Positions 6,656 to 16,301 are shown, counted from the stretch's first letter. The stretch: DNA of 64,000 bases from Candidatus Gastranaerophilales bacterium (GCA_944324945.1 CALUYE010000006.1:1-64000); one strand, 5' to 3'. The notes: generated from the letters alone by a model not told the origin. Made by a program: numbers and translations.

Positions 6656-7516
6656 ATGAAAACAATTTCATACAGCAATACAGACAGCACTAATTATCAA
6701 ATATCAAAAAAACAAAAAGACTCAGCCCTTGGAACAATAGCTGCAATCGTTACCTCTTCCGCGACAGGATACGCGATACAGCCTTTTAGTAATTTCGCTA
6801 TATCTAAAATGATAAAAATAAATAAAGACTTAGCCGATATTGATAAAAAGAAAATGAAACAAGCTGCCCTTGAAATTTTAGATGAAAAGAATTTAAGCCA
6901 AAAAGGCGTTAAACTTAATGATTATAGAAAAGTAAACGAAATTTTAAATGGGTTTGATGAATCAGTAGCAAACGGTAAGAGCGCATTTTTTGCAGGCATC
7001 AAAGGTATAGAAAATGTTTTTGGAGGAAAAATGTTTGCAAATGAAGTTGTATGCAATATGGAAAAATTGCCTGCTGCAATATTTCATGAAATAGGACATG
7101 CATTTAATGCAAATAATAGTACTTTCTGGCGAACAATTCAAAAAATGAAAAAACATTCACTGCCAATTGCAGGATATATAGCATTATATTGCGCTTTAAC
7201 AAAAAAAGCCGTTCCAAAAGAAGAAGGTAATATGGAACTTACAAAAGGACAAAAAGTTAAAAACTTCGTAAGAGAAAACTCAGGGAAACTTGCATTTATA
7301 GCAACATTACCTATGCTCGCAGAAGAAGGTATGGCATCAATAAGAGGAAACAGCTGGGCAAAAGAATTCTTATCGCCTGACCTTGCTAAAAAAGTAAGTC
7401 AACATAACAAATTTGCGTATATGACATATCTTGCAACAGCTGTAGGATTTGCACTATCAGCATACACTGCAAGAAAAGTAAAAGATTACTTTGTCGATAA
7501 GAAAAATGCCGTCTAA
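6656..7516 (+). CDS. Membrane-associated HExxH protein, putative zinc peptidase
   Basis: A 286-residue protein with a clear zinc-peptidase motif HEIGH at residues 144-148 (AAIFHEIGHAFN). A later acidic pair EEGMAS at 223-228 is placed like the third glutamate ligand and adjacent small residues of gluzincins such as M48-type enzymes. Hydrophobic stretches near residues 25-50, 168-183, 210-222 and 252-270 suggest membrane association. AGGAG about 8 nt before ATG supports the start. The N-terminus is polar with no signal peptide. The rest does not match a family I know, so proteolytic activity is inferred from the motif. The gene overlaps the end of the convergent ABC exporter gene by 4 nt. Confidence 0.65.
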   Translation: MKTISYSNTDSTNYQISKKQKDSALGTIAAIVTSSATGYAIQPFSNFAISKMIKINKDLADIDKKKMKQAALEILDEKNLSQKGVKLNDYRKVNEILNGFDESVANGKSAFFAGIKGIENVFGGKMFANEVVCNMEKLPAAIFHEIGHAFNANNSTFWRTIQKMKKHSLPIAGYIALYCALTKKAVPKEEGNMELTKGQKVKNFVRENSGKLAFIATLPMLAEEGMASIRGNSWAKEFLSPDLAKKVSQHNKFAYMTYLATAVGFALSAYTARKVKDYFVDKKNAV

Positions 7517-9321
7517 TGGACAGCTTCTTGTACTTTGAATTGCATATTATAAAGGCTTCTATATTTTCCGTTTTCGATATTGATTAATGTTTCATGGGTT
7601 CCTTGTTCTACAATGCTGCCGTTTTCGATAACAAGAATTTTATCTGCGTTAAAGATTGTAGAAAGCCTGTGTGCAATTACAAATACGGTTTTATTTTTCA
7701 TTAAATTATCAAGCGCTCTTTGAACAATTTTCTCGCTTTTATTGTCAAGGGCGCTTGTTGCTTCATCCAATATTACAACAGGTGCATTTTTAATCATTGC
7801 TCTTGCAATGGCAAGTCTTTGTCTTTGACCCCCAGATAGAGAAGTACCGTTTTCACCTATATTTGTATCTAATTTATCAGGCAAGGATTCAACAAATTCA
7901 TCAAGATGAGATGCAACAATTACATCATTTATCTCATCAATAGTTGCGTTTGGTTTGCCTATTAATATATTTTCCTTAATTGTACCGGAGAATAAAAAGT
8001 TATCCTGAAAAACTTCCGAAATCGAATTTCTTAAAGAATTTAATTTAAAATCTTTAATATTTATATTGTTAAATAAAATTTCACCCGAGTTAATATCATA
8101 AAACCTCGGAAGAAGATTTACTATGCTGGATTTTCCGCCGCCCGAGTTACCGACAAGCGCAATTGTCTGATTATTTGAAACATCAAAGCTTATATTATGA
8201 AGAATTTCATGTTCATCGTCATAAGAAAAACAAACATTTTTAAATTCAATTTTTTCGATTTTTGAAGGAGCATCAAGCTTGCCGTCATCTTTTATTCTTG
8301 AATTAAAATCAAATAAATCAAAAACGCGGCTTATTGCAACAAAAATGCTTTGCATATTTGTTAAATCCTGTCCAAGGGTTTTAATCGGTTTGTATAAAAG
8401 CAATAATGAAGTAATAAAACTTGCAAAGCTTCCTGTTGTTAGTCTGCCTGCTATAATCAATTGATTACCCGCAAGCATTACAAAAGCAATGCCGACACTT
8501 GCAATAATATACATAATCGGAGAAAGCCAACCTGTTCTTTTTGTTAATGATATTTGAAGGTCAAAAGTTTCTTTGATTAATTTTTTAACTTTTAAATAAG
8601 TTGCTTCCTGCCTGTTATAACCTGCAATTACTTTATTTCCCTTGTATGTTTCATTAAAAGATGTTGTAATATTACCGCCTACAACGGTTGTTTTATTTGA
8701 AACCTGTTTAATTTTCTTTCTTAAAAGCGCCATAGGCAAAAATGCGCAAACCAAAACAACAACACCAACCAAAGCAAGTTCCCAGGAATTATACAAAAGA
8801 ACAAAAATTAACCCTAGAGCACTCGTAAATGACGTAATAAGTGTTTTAATGCTGTTTATCAGTTGTTTTGAAGCTAAATCAGGATCATTTAAAAATCTTG
8901 AAATTACAAGTCCTGAAGAATTTTCATCGTAAAATTTTGAATCAAGATAGATTAATTTTTTAAATAAATCAACTTTAACGCCGTTTGCGATATTTAAACT
9001 GATCCAATCGGATAAATAAGTATTTAAATATCTTAAAACCCCTTGAATACCCGCAAAAATCACAATGCCCGGAGGAATCCAAAAAGCAAGAATGTCTCGC
9101 GTTAGGTTGATATTTCCGTATGATAGAGTATCCCCGTTTACAACAACATCAATATAAGGTTTTAGCGCAAACGCCGTAACGCCATCCAAAAGCCCCAAAG
9201 GTATTGCAAGAATAAAAGCGATTATTATTCTAAAAAACACGGGCTTTATATAAGGCCACATTCTTTTTAAAAGGTATCCGTAATCAAATGCGGAATTTGT
9301 TGTTATTTTATCTAATTTCAT
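7513..9321 (-). CDS. msbA: ABC exporter, MsbA-like
   Basis: A 602-residue half-transporter: six-helix membrane domain (about residues 25-330) fused to an ATPase domain (about 355-590). Walker A is GNSGGGKS, signature LSGGQRQR, Walker B VVILDEATSALD and the H-loop histidine lies in FVIAHRLST. Length and domain order are those of the MsbA/lipid-A or multidrug exporter family, which flips lipids or drugs across the inner membrane as a homodimer. GGAAG 8 nt before ATG supports the start. The symbol follows the family; lipid A export is inferred only from the diderm setting. Other multidrug half-transporters look similar. Confidence 0.8.
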   Translation of the reverse strand: MKLDKITTNSAFDYGYLLKRMWPYIKPVFFRIIIAFILAIPLGLLDGVTAFALKPYIDVVVNGDTLSYGNINLTRDILAFWIPPGIVIFAGIQGVLRYLNTYLSDWISLNIANGVKVDLFKKLIYLDSKFYDENSSGLVISRFLNDPDLASKQLINSIKTLITSFTSALGLIFVLLYNSWELALVGVVVLVCAFLPMALLRKKIKQVSNKTTVVGGNITTSFNETYKGNKVIAGYNRQEATYLKVKKLIKETFDLQISLTKRTGWLSPIMYIIASVGIAFVMLAGNQLIIAGRLTTGSFASFITSLLLLYKPIKTLGQDLTNMQSIFVAISRVFDLFDFNSRIKDDGKLDAPSKIEKIEFKNVCFSYDDEHEILHNISFDVSNNQTIALVGNSGGGKSSIVNLLPRFYDINSGEILFNNINIKDFKLNSLRNSISEVFQDNFLFSGTIKENILIGKPNATIDEINDVIVASHLDEFVESLPDKLDTNIGENGTSLSGGQRQRLAIARAMIKNAPVVILDEATSALDNKSEKIVQRALDNLMKNKTVFVIAHRLSTIFNADKILVIENGSIVEQGTHETLINIENGKYRSLYNMQFKVQEAVH

Positions 9322-9410
9322 CTATAAACTTCCAAAAAAGCTGTTGCTATCATTATTACATAAAAATCAATATTCGCAAAATTCTAAACAATATGTTATA
9401 GTAATCACAA

Positions 9411-10397
9411 ATGATTATTAATATAGAACATATTATTATTTTTAATTTTATATTTTTAGGCGTCGTAGTTTTAGTTTCGCTTATTTTAATTATTAAATAC
9501 GCAAAAATGTGTATTAAATATAACAAGCTCCATAAATACCTTTGTAATCATTTGAATTTAATCACATCGGCGCGCTACGGGAATTTTAACTCTAAAACAC
9601 CCAAAGGAGAGGATGATTTAACTTCCAAACTTTCCAAAAACACAAATGCGCTTTTAGAAAGCATTATCGATAGAGACAAAATGATACAGGAATATATCCT
9701 GAAAGAAAAAGAAAGCCAAAATATCAAACAGGACTTTATTTCCTGCCTAACCCATGATTTAAAAGTTCCGATTATTGCGCAGGATAACACGTACGATTTA
9801 TTATTAAACGGCAATTTTGGCACTTTAAGCGATTTACAAAAAAACGTAATACAAAACCTTAAAATCTCCAATCTTGATTTAAAAAATCTGGTTGTAAATA
9901 TACTTGATGCTCAAAAACTTGACAGCGAAAATATGAAGCTGAATCTTGAAAATACAAACCTTGTTAATTTTATTAAGTCAATAATAGCCCAAAATCAAAG
10001 TATTATTGTATCAAAAAGCAAAAATGTTTATTTTGATTATAATTTTGATGAAATTTTTTATGACATTGACACACTGTCTTTTAAAAGAGTAATAAATAAT
10101 TTATTATCAAACGCGCTTTATTATTCCAAAAATTCAAAAAACATTTATATTAATTTATCAAAAGAAGAAGAAGAAATTAAAATCACAATTAAAGATGAAG
10201 GAAAAGGGATAAACGAAGAAGATATAAATAATATTTTTAAAAAATACTACACTGTCTCAAAAAAATATTCAAATATAGCATTCGGACTTGGTTTATATAT
10301 TGTAAATAAAATAGTTACGGCACACAAAGGAAAAATTATCGCAAAAAATAATCCCGACATTGGAGCAAGTTTTATTATAAACCTGCCTTTGCAATAA
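9411..10397 (+). CDS. Membrane-anchored sensor histidine kinase
   Basis: A 328-residue kinase with one N-terminal membrane helix (about residues 5-28), a short linker and then a complete transmitter: H-box LTHDLKVP with the phospho-accepting His near residue 115, N-box VINNLLSNAL, G1 DEGKGI and G2 FGLGLYIV. There is no large extracytoplasmic sensor domain, so the signal is likely intramembrane or cytoplasmic. No response regulator gene is adjacent, making it an orphan kinase here. No Shine-Dalgarno is seen; TATAGT (9397-9402) lies only 8 bp before ATG, suggesting a leaderless or nearly leaderless mRNA. Confidence 0.88.
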   Translation: MIINIEHIIIFNFIFLGVVVLVSLILIIKYAKMCIKYNKLHKYLCNHLNLITSARYGNFNSKTPKGEDDLTSKLSKNTNALLESIIDRDKMIQEYILKEKESQNIKQDFISCLTHDLKVPIIAQDNTYDLLLNGNFGTLSDLQKNVIQNLKISNLDLKNLVVNILDAQKLDSENMKLNLENTNLVNFIKSIIAQNQSIIVSKSKNVYFDYNFDEIFYDIDTLSFKRVINNLLSNALYYSKNSKNIYINLSKEEEEIKITIKDEGKGINEEDINNIFKKYYTVSKKYSNIAFGLGLYIVNKIVTAHKGKIIAKNNPDIGASFIINLPLQ

Positions 10398-10450
10398 ATT
10401 GAAAATGTAGTAGAATAATTTTGATTAGTATTATTAAGGTTTATTAACAA

Positions 10451-11341
10451 TTGCAAAACGCGCTTCAAAATAATTCAATCAGTAATTCCGCACAGGCAAT
10501 TTCTTCTTATCTGACATACCTCAAATTGGAAAAAGGTTTGTCAAACAATACCGTTTTAGCCTATCAAAACGACCTTGTGGCATTTTTTAGCTTTTTGGAT
10601 GATAAAGAAAATTTAGATGAAATAAAAAGAAAAGATTTTTCTTCTTATACAAAATATCTATACAAAAACAACATCTCTCCTTCATCAATCACAAGAAAAA
10701 TTGCTTCAATAAAAGGGTTTTTTAAATTTTTAAATTATAAAAGAATAATAAAAACTAACCCGACCGTATTAATAACATCACCCAAACTGCCCAAAAGACT
10801 TCCAAAGGTACTGACAATAAATGAAATAAATAAAATCATAACAAAAGACTTATCCCCCATGCAAAAAGCAATAGTGGAATTGTTGTATTCATCAGGAATA
10901 AGAGTAAGTGAGCTTGTTGAATTAAAATATAAAAATGTTGATTTGTCTAAAAAAATTATAAGAGTCTTTGGCAAAGGTTCAAAAGAACGCATTATCCCGA
11001 TTAATAAAAAATGTTCCAATGTCCTTTTTGCTTATTTAAAGCAAAGAGAAATTATAAGCCTGAAATACAATTCTTTTGATTATTTTTTCTTAAACGAAAA
11101 AGGCAAAAAAATTTCAAGACAATACGTTTATAAAATAATCAGGCACCAAGGGGAACTTATTGATAAAAAAATTTCTCCCCATACAATAAGGCACAGTTTT
11201 GCAACACACCTTCTTGAAAACGGTGCTGATTTAAGGGCCGTACAGGAGCTTTTAGGGCACTCAAGTATTGTTACAACGCAATTATACACTCATATCAGCA
11301 AAAACACCTTAAGAGAAGTTTATTTTAAAATTAATAAATAA
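10451..11341 (+). CDS. Tyrosine recombinase, XerC/XerD-like
   Basis: A 296-residue recombinase with the SAM-like core-binding domain (about residues 15-100) and a complete catalytic domain: Arg in SSGIRVSEL, Lys in GKGSKER, HxIRH in SPHTIRHSF, the second His in LLGHSS and the nucleophilic Tyr in TTQLYTH. Length fits XerC/XerD, which resolve chromosome dimers at dif. The start is TTG at 10451; AAGG lies about 12 nt upstream, so the exact start is uncertain. It is tail-to-tail with a second Xer-type gene with no bases between the two coding regions. The pair could be XerC and XerD; sequence alone does not say which is which. Confidence 0.88.
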   Translation: MQNALQNNSISNSAQAISSYLTYLKLEKGLSNNTVLAYQNDLVAFFSFLDDKENLDEIKRKDFSSYTKYLYKNNISPSSITRKIASIKGFFKFLNYKRIIKTNPTVLITSPKLPKRLPKVLTINEINKIITKDLSPMQKAIVELLYSSGIRVSELVELKYKNVDLSKKIIRVFGKGSKERIIPINKKCSNVLFAYLKQREIISLKYNSFDYFFLNEKGKKISRQYVYKIIRHQGELIDKKISPHTIRHSFATHLLENGADLRAVQELLGHSSIVTTQLYTHISKNTLREVYFKINK

Positions 11342-12238
11342 CTACTTAGCATGCGGATGGGTGTGATCATATACCTGTTTTAAATGTTCAAGCGATACAT
11401 GGGTATAAATCTGGGTATTTTTGATGCTTGAATGACCCAATAACTCTTGAACCACTCTTAAATCCGCACCGTTTTCAAGAAGATGTGTTGCAAAACTATG
11501 CCTGAAAACGTGTGGTGTAACATATTTTGTAAAATGAATCGAATCAAGAGTTTTTTTAAGAGCTTTTCTGATACTTTGATTTTGCAATCTGTATCCGTTA
11601 TAGTTAATAAACAAGGGGCTTGACGGGGTTTTGTCTTTTTTGCAAATTAAATCGGAAACATTTTCTATATAATTAATAAGCCCTTGCTTTGTTTTATCGG
11701 GGATTAAAACAATGCGTTCTTTTGAACCTTTACCGAAAACTCTTATTTCATTTTGTTCAAGATTTAAATTTTCGTAATTTAATCCCGATAACTCGGAAAT
11801 TCTCATTCCGCTTACCCATAAAAGTTCAAGTATAATTCTGTTTCTGTATCCTGCAGGGGTTTCTATTTTAATTCCCCTTAAGATATTTTCAATTTCATCT
11901 TCAAAAAGATAATTAGGAAGCATTTTATTTTGTTTTGGAATTGAAACATTATCGACAGGATTAGCCTCAATCATTTCTTCCTGAAAAAGATATTTATAAA
12001 ACGCCCTTATTGAAGCAATTTTTCTTGCAACTGAGGTTTTTGTGTAGTTAATTTGCTGAATAAACTGCAAATATTCGCTGAATTTATCGCCCGTTAATTC
12101 AAGCGGACTTAAAGCATTAAGCCACAATAAAAACGTATAAACATCACTGCAGTATGCACGGATTGTATGGGGTGAGTAATTTTTTTCACCTTTCAGATAA
12201 ATCTTAAAATCTTCAAGAAGTTCTTGATTATCCGTCAT
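11342..12238 (-). CDS. Tyrosine recombinase, XerC/XerD-like
   Basis: A 298-residue partner of the convergent recombinase, with all catalytic residues: Arg in VSGMRISEL, Lys in GKGSKERI, H-x-x-R-H in TPHVFRHSF, His in LLGHSS and Tyr in NTQIYTH. The core-binding domain covers about residues 1-90. It starts 5 nt after the pheS stop and has no clear Shine-Dalgarno, so it is probably co-transcribed with pheS. Both copies are full length, which argues for a working XerC/XerD-type pair rather than a decayed duplication; a lineage-specific integrase is the alternative. Confidence 0.88.
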   Translation of the reverse strand: MTDNQELLEDFKIYLKGEKNYSPHTIRAYCSDVYTFLLWLNALSPLELTGDKFSEYLQFIQQINYTKTSVARKIASIRAFYKYLFQEEMIEANPVDNVSIPKQNKMLPNYLFEDEIENILRGIKIETPAGYRNRIILELLWVSGMRISELSGLNYENLNLEQNEIRVFGKGSKERIVLIPDKTKQGLINYIENVSDLICKKDKTPSSPLFINYNGYRLQNQSIRKALKKTLDSIHFTKYVTPHVFRHSFATHLLENGADLRVVQELLGHSSIKNTQIYTHVSLEHLKQVYDHTHPHAK

Positions 12239-12243
12239 AAAAT

Positions 12244-13281
12244 CTATACACTTTGTCTTAAAAATCTTACATCATCGCTAAAGAACAATCGAATATCATC
12301 AATTGCATATTTTAGCATTGTAAGTCTTTCTACACCCATGCCAAAAGCAAAACCGGAGTATGTATTTGAATCTATCCCGACTGCCTCTAAGACATTAGGA
12401 TCAACTATTCCCGCTCCCAATATTTCAAGCCAGCCCGAGCCTGAACATACACTGCAGCCTTTTCCATGGCACATTATACATTGAACGTCAATTTCAACCG
12501 AAGGTTCTGTAAAAGGAAAGAAACTGCTTCTATATCTTGTCGGGCGCGATGAGCCGAAATACAATCTTATAAATTCGTTTAAAACACCTTTTAATTGTGC
12601 CATATTAACGTTTTTATCGACATAAAGCCCTTCAATTTGATGAAATAAGTTATTTTTTCTTGCACTAACCGATTCATTTCTATAGACTCTGCCGGGAGAA
12701 ATAATTTTTATCGGCGGCTTTGAATTGACCATCTGGCGTGCCTGAGCGTTTGAAGTTTGGCTTCTTAAGACAACGCTATCCATGTTTTCACAATAAAATG
12801 TATCCTGAACATCTCTTGCCGGGTGCTCTTTTGGGACATTTAAAAGATCAAAATTATATTTTTCAAGTTCAACCTCGGGAGATAATTCGGGTTTTATTAA
12901 AGAAAAACCTAAATAATTAAATATATCAACAATTTCATTAATTGTTTTTGTCAAAGGATGAACGTGCCCTTGAGGAATATAATTCCCATCAAGTGTTATA
13001 TCGATTTTTTCTTTTAAAAGCTTTTCGCTTAATTCTTTTTTATAAAAAATATCGTTTTTTTCTTCGATCAGTTTTGAAAGCTCTGATGAAATTTGATTCA
13101 ACAAAGCTCCGATTTTTGGTCTTTTAGATGGTTCTATATCTTTTAAACCTTTTTTCAGGTTGTTAAATTGCGAATTTCTTGAAAGAAACTTATTTTTCAC
13201 TTCATCAAGAGATTTTAAATCGCTTGCCTTATTAATTTCATCCAGTGCTTGATTTTTAATTTCTAAAATTTTATTTTCCAT
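12244..13281 (-). CDS. pheS: Phenylalanyl-tRNA synthetase alpha subunit
   Basis: A class II synthetase alpha chain, 345 residues. An N-terminal coiled coil (about 1-80) is followed by the catalytic core: motif 2 region FHQIEGLYVDK, and motif 3 GFAFGMGVERLTML with DIRLFFSDDVRF. A CIMCHGKGC-x-VC segment precedes GWLEILGAG; such Cys pairs occur in PheS of many bacteria. An ATG 18 nt upstream (13299) is possible, but GGAG lies 8-9 nt before the ATG at 13281, so that start is preferred. pheT, encoding the beta subunit, is not adjacent, an arrangement also seen in Cyanobacteria. Confidence 0.95.
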   Translation of the reverse strand: MENKILEIKNQALDEINKASDLKSLDEVKNKFLSRNSQFNNLKKGLKDIEPSKRPKIGALLNQISSELSKLIEEKNDIFYKKELSEKLLKEKIDITLDGNYIPQGHVHPLTKTINEIVDIFNYLGFSLIKPELSPEVELEKYNFDLLNVPKEHPARDVQDTFYCENMDSVVLRSQTSNAQARQMVNSKPPIKIISPGRVYRNESVSARKNNLFHQIEGLYVDKNVNMAQLKGVLNEFIRLYFGSSRPTRYRSSFFPFTEPSVEIDVQCIMCHGKGCSVCSGSGWLEILGAGIVDPNVLEAVGIDSNTYSGFAFGMGVERLTMLKYAIDDIRLFFSDDVRFLRQSV

Positions 13282-13401
13282 TATATTTTCTCCAAACACA
13301 ATAATAACCCAAAATCAAAATTTGCGCCATAGATATTTTAAAGGCAATTTTTCAATAAAAAATGTTTTTATTTTATATATATCTGTCATAAAGGAATGTT
13401 A

Positions 13402-15153
13402 ATGGAAACAGTAAACAATTATTTGGAATATCGAAGCCATAAAGGCGAGTATGAAAATTGGGAAAAAGAAAAAAATACACAAGAAGCAAAAAGAATTGCA
13501 TATATAAAAAGAAACGGCATAGATGAAAAACAAAGGCAAGAAGACATTGCAAGAGCAAAAGCAGTGTTAAATGCCGTTGATGTAATGGATGAATATTCTC
13601 AAACAAGAGCAGAAGATACCGAAATGGCAATACAACAAATTTCGGGTATTGTAACACAAGTCGCATCAACGCTTTTAATTCCCTTACTGTTTTTAGGATT
13701 ATATCTTGCAGGAAAAAATGATAAACTGCGAGGTATGTTAGAAAATGGGTTTGAAAAAATTCTAAATATTGCACAAACAAGCAAAGGCAAGGCAGGATTA
13801 ATTGGTGCAGGAATTTCAATCATAGGACTTGCAACAGTTCCGATTATTGCCAAATTTGCAACCTGGAGCTGCAAAAAAGAACTGCAAGCATCCAGAAACG
13901 GAAGATACGAAGCAATGACAAGCGATTTAGCTTCCGCAAAACAATTTGCTGTCTTAACCAAAGAACAACAAGAAGAAAGGGATAAAATAGCAAAAACAAT
14001 TGAAATTGAAGAAAAAGACCAAAAAAGTCTTGTAAACACAAATAAACAAGGATTTGCCCCGATAAATACACTTAAAGAAATATTTATTAAAAATAATGAA
14101 CTTGAAGAAGAAAGAAAAGAATTTGCAAAAAAACTTGAAAACGACGAATCAAAATTCAACACAATTCAACTAACTCAAGAAGAAATAAACGAAGCAAAAA
14201 AAGATAAGCAGCTAATCGAAAATATTGTTAAAAAAGTCGATATAGCTTCTCAGGAATACGCTGAAAATGTTGAACTTGTAACAGGAGGAATCCAAACCGT
14301 TGCGCTTGGAGGCGGACTTTTAAACGGATTTTTAAGCAGTAAAATAATGTCAAAATTAAAATTAAGTTCAAAGTATACAAAAATTGTTTCTTGTGCAATC
14401 GGGCTTGCAACAACGCTGGGCTTTGCAATTTATAGCACAAAACTTCAAAAAGAAGCCTCCAGAGTAGCCAGATTTAAAGTAAAACAAGAATTACTTAATA
14501 ACCCTGAAAGTTTGATATATGTTGATGAAGCCAAAACTCAAAACGAAAAAACAGACGTTATAAAAAAAGAAAAGAAAGGATTTTTTGAAACTTTTAAAGA
14601 AATAATCGAAAATCAAAAAGAATACAAAAAATATGTAAAAGAAAATATAGTTGAAATTAAACAAAAACAAAAAGCTTTGGAAAAAATCGAGATTACACCC
14701 GAGCAGGAAAAAAGAGCAAAACAGCTTCAAAGAAATGTATTTAAAATGTTTAATAAAGTAGATGAAAAATCGCAGAAATATTCAGAAAGTACCGAAGCAC
14801 TCGGCGACATCGTAGCAACAATATCATCATTTGCCGCAATGGGCGCATCAGCATTAGGCGCATCAAAAATTATAGACAACGTTACTAAATCATCTAAAAT
14901 ATCATTTAAAAATATAGGCGTCATAAATATCTTAAAGCCAATTATACCAATTATTGTATCCATGGGCTTTAATATTTATATAACAAAAGAACAAAAAAAT
15001 GCATCCAAAGTTGCCGATATGATTGCAATTAACGAAATGGATGATTACAGACATTTTGCCGATTACGGCGAAAAAACTCCGAAACAGAACAATCAAGCAG
15101 ACAATAAAACAGGTTTTTCAAGCAGTGATATTACACCGCCCTGGAAGAAATAA
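13402..15153 (+). CDS. Large membrane/coiled-coil protein with threefold repeat
   Basis: A 583-residue protein. Three related units occur at about residues 48-170, 280-385 and 450-555. Each starts with a helix of the type (D)-x-x-S-Q-x-Y/T-x-E, continues with a glycine-rich hydrophobic hairpin of two membrane-like segments, and ends in a charged K-x-x-A-S/R helix (KKELQASRNG, KLQKEASRVA, KEQKNASKVA). Between them lie long Lys/Glu-rich coiled coils. AAGGA lies 6 nt before ATG 13402; an ATG at 13396 would abut the ribosome site. The protein looks like a repetitive membrane-tethered scaffold. I do not recognise the family. Confidence 0.7.
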   Translation: METVNNYLEYRSHKGEYENWEKEKNTQEAKRIAYIKRNGIDEKQRQEDIARAKAVLNAVDVMDEYSQTRAEDTEMAIQQISGIVTQVASTLLIPLLFLGLYLAGKNDKLRGMLENGFEKILNIAQTSKGKAGLIGAGISIIGLATVPIIAKFATWSCKKELQASRNGRYEAMTSDLASAKQFAVLTKEQQEERDKIAKTIEIEEKDQKSLVNTNKQGFAPINTLKEIFIKNNELEEERKEFAKKLENDESKFNTIQLTQEEINEAKKDKQLIENIVKKVDIASQEYAENVELVTGGIQTVALGGGLLNGFLSSKIMSKLKLSSKYTKIVSCAIGLATTLGFAIYSTKLQKEASRVARFKVKQELLNNPESLIYVDEAKTQNEKTDVIKKEKKGFFETFKEIIENQKEYKKYVKENIVEIKQKQKALEKIEITPEQEKRAKQLQRNVFKMFNKVDEKSQKYSESTEALGDIVATISSFAAMGASALGASKIIDNVTKSSKISFKNIGVINILKPIIPIIVSMGFNIYITKEQKNASKVADMIAINEMDDYRHFADYGEKTPKQNNQADNKTGFSSSDITPPWKK

Positions 15154-15160
15154 TTATTAA

Positions 15161-15188
15161 AAAAGCCTCCGATACATCGGAGGCTTTT
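15161..15188. terminator. Bidirectional terminator
   Basis: A 12-bp stem (AAAAGCCTCCGA and its complement) with a 4-nt loop lies between two convergent genes. A-run and T-run flanks allow it to terminate both the repeat membrane protein gene and the lipoprotein gene. Confidence 0.9.
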
Positions 15189-15191
15189 GAA

Positions 15192-16223
15192 TTATTGTAA
15201 TCCTTTTAAATCTTTAACTCTTAGTGCCATATAAGGATCCTCTTTGGCTTTGTCGATTAAGAATAGGACAAATGTTTTATCAAAGTCAAAGTGTCTCGGT
15301 TTATTTTTACCTATCATGGGCAGTGCCATACATTTTGCCATGATTGCAGCTTCCGATTTTACTTTTCCGCCTTTGTTATCAAGAGAAAACTCGATTGTTT
15401 CTATTGCATCCGAGAAATACATTTCAGGTGTATCTTTGATTATTTTGTTACATAATTCAGTGTATTTTCTTTCTTTTTTAAATTTTAAATCAGGGATTGA
15501 TAGAGTGTCTTCGCTTAAGAAAAATCTTTCGTCTTTATATTTTTTGCTTTTCTTTTGCATTTCGTTGAACAATGATTTAAAATCTTTATTTGAATCAGTT
15601 GCATATAAATAAACTATATCACCGTTTGTTGTGTATAATCTGACGGCATAATCGTCTTTGTTGTTGTAAAATAATACTGCAACATTGTCATCAAGTTCTT
15701 TTTTTGAATCGTTTTTAATTCCAAAGAATTTATATTTTTCTTTTGAATTGTTAAATGATTTTTCATCCAATTTATCAAACGGGGTTAAAAATTCAAATTC
15801 TTTTTTCAACATTGCATAAGCATAATACTTGCCGTATCCTTTTGACCAATCAAGAGTATCAATAATGTCTGAAGTTGTGTCGAATTTTTCTTTAAGATCT
15901 GCTTTTATTTTATCTCTTGCTTCAAAAGATGTTTCGCCGTAGCTTTTATAATATGATGAATCGTTTAACATTGAAGAATTAAATTCTTCGCTGTTTAATC
16001 CTTTTAGTTCTTTAGTTTGTCTTTCTTTTTCAAAAACTATGTCTTTTTTAACGATATTATTTTTCATATCGTTAAAAACAAGCTGAAAAGTTCCAATCCA
16101 GACTTTGTTACAAGAATCTGATTTTGAAGAAAATAAAGTTAAAATATCGGGGTTTGAAACAGTTTTACAGTATCCGCACCCGATTAAAAGAAACATTGAT
16201 AATACAATTAAAATTTTTTTCAT
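15192..16223 (-). CDS. Putative lipoprotein, unknown function
   Basis: A 343-residue exported protein. The N-terminus (MKKILIVLSMFLLIGC) is a lipoprotein signal with the lipidated Cys at residue 16. The mature part is charged and mixed alpha/beta with no motif I know; a stretch near residue 205 (NNKDDYAVRLYTTNGD) reads like a beta-rich domain. GAGGT 5 nt before ATG supports the start. It stands alone, ending at a shared bidirectional terminator. It probably sits in the inner or outer membrane facing the periplasm. Confidence 0.75.
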   Translation of the reverse strand: MKKILIVLSMFLLIGCGYCKTVSNPDILTLFSSKSDSCNKVWIGTFQLVFNDMKNNIVKKDIVFEKERQTKELKGLNSEEFNSSMLNDSSYYKSYGETSFEARDKIKADLKEKFDTTSDIIDTLDWSKGYGKYYAYAMLKKEFEFLTPFDKLDEKSFNNSKEKYKFFGIKNDSKKELDDNVAVLFYNNKDDYAVRLYTTNGDIVYLYATDSNKDFKSLFNEMQKKSKKYKDERFFLSEDTLSIPDLKFKKERKYTELCNKIIKDTPEMYFSDAIETIEFSLDNKGGKVKSEAAIMAKCMALPMIGKNKPRHFDFDKTFVLFLIDKAKEDPYMALRVKDLKGLQ

Positions 16224-16301
16224 TTCTACCTCGATAAAATACTAATTTTAATATATATTATAAACATAAAATTTTTAATAACAACAAAAAATGTTTTATG
16301 C

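Noticed and set aside
13373-13819. 148-residue open frame on the minus strand opposite the repeat membrane protein gene
   Set aside because: Low-complexity Leu/Phe string without ribosome site, fully opposite a longer convincing gene; a shadow of lysine-rich codons.
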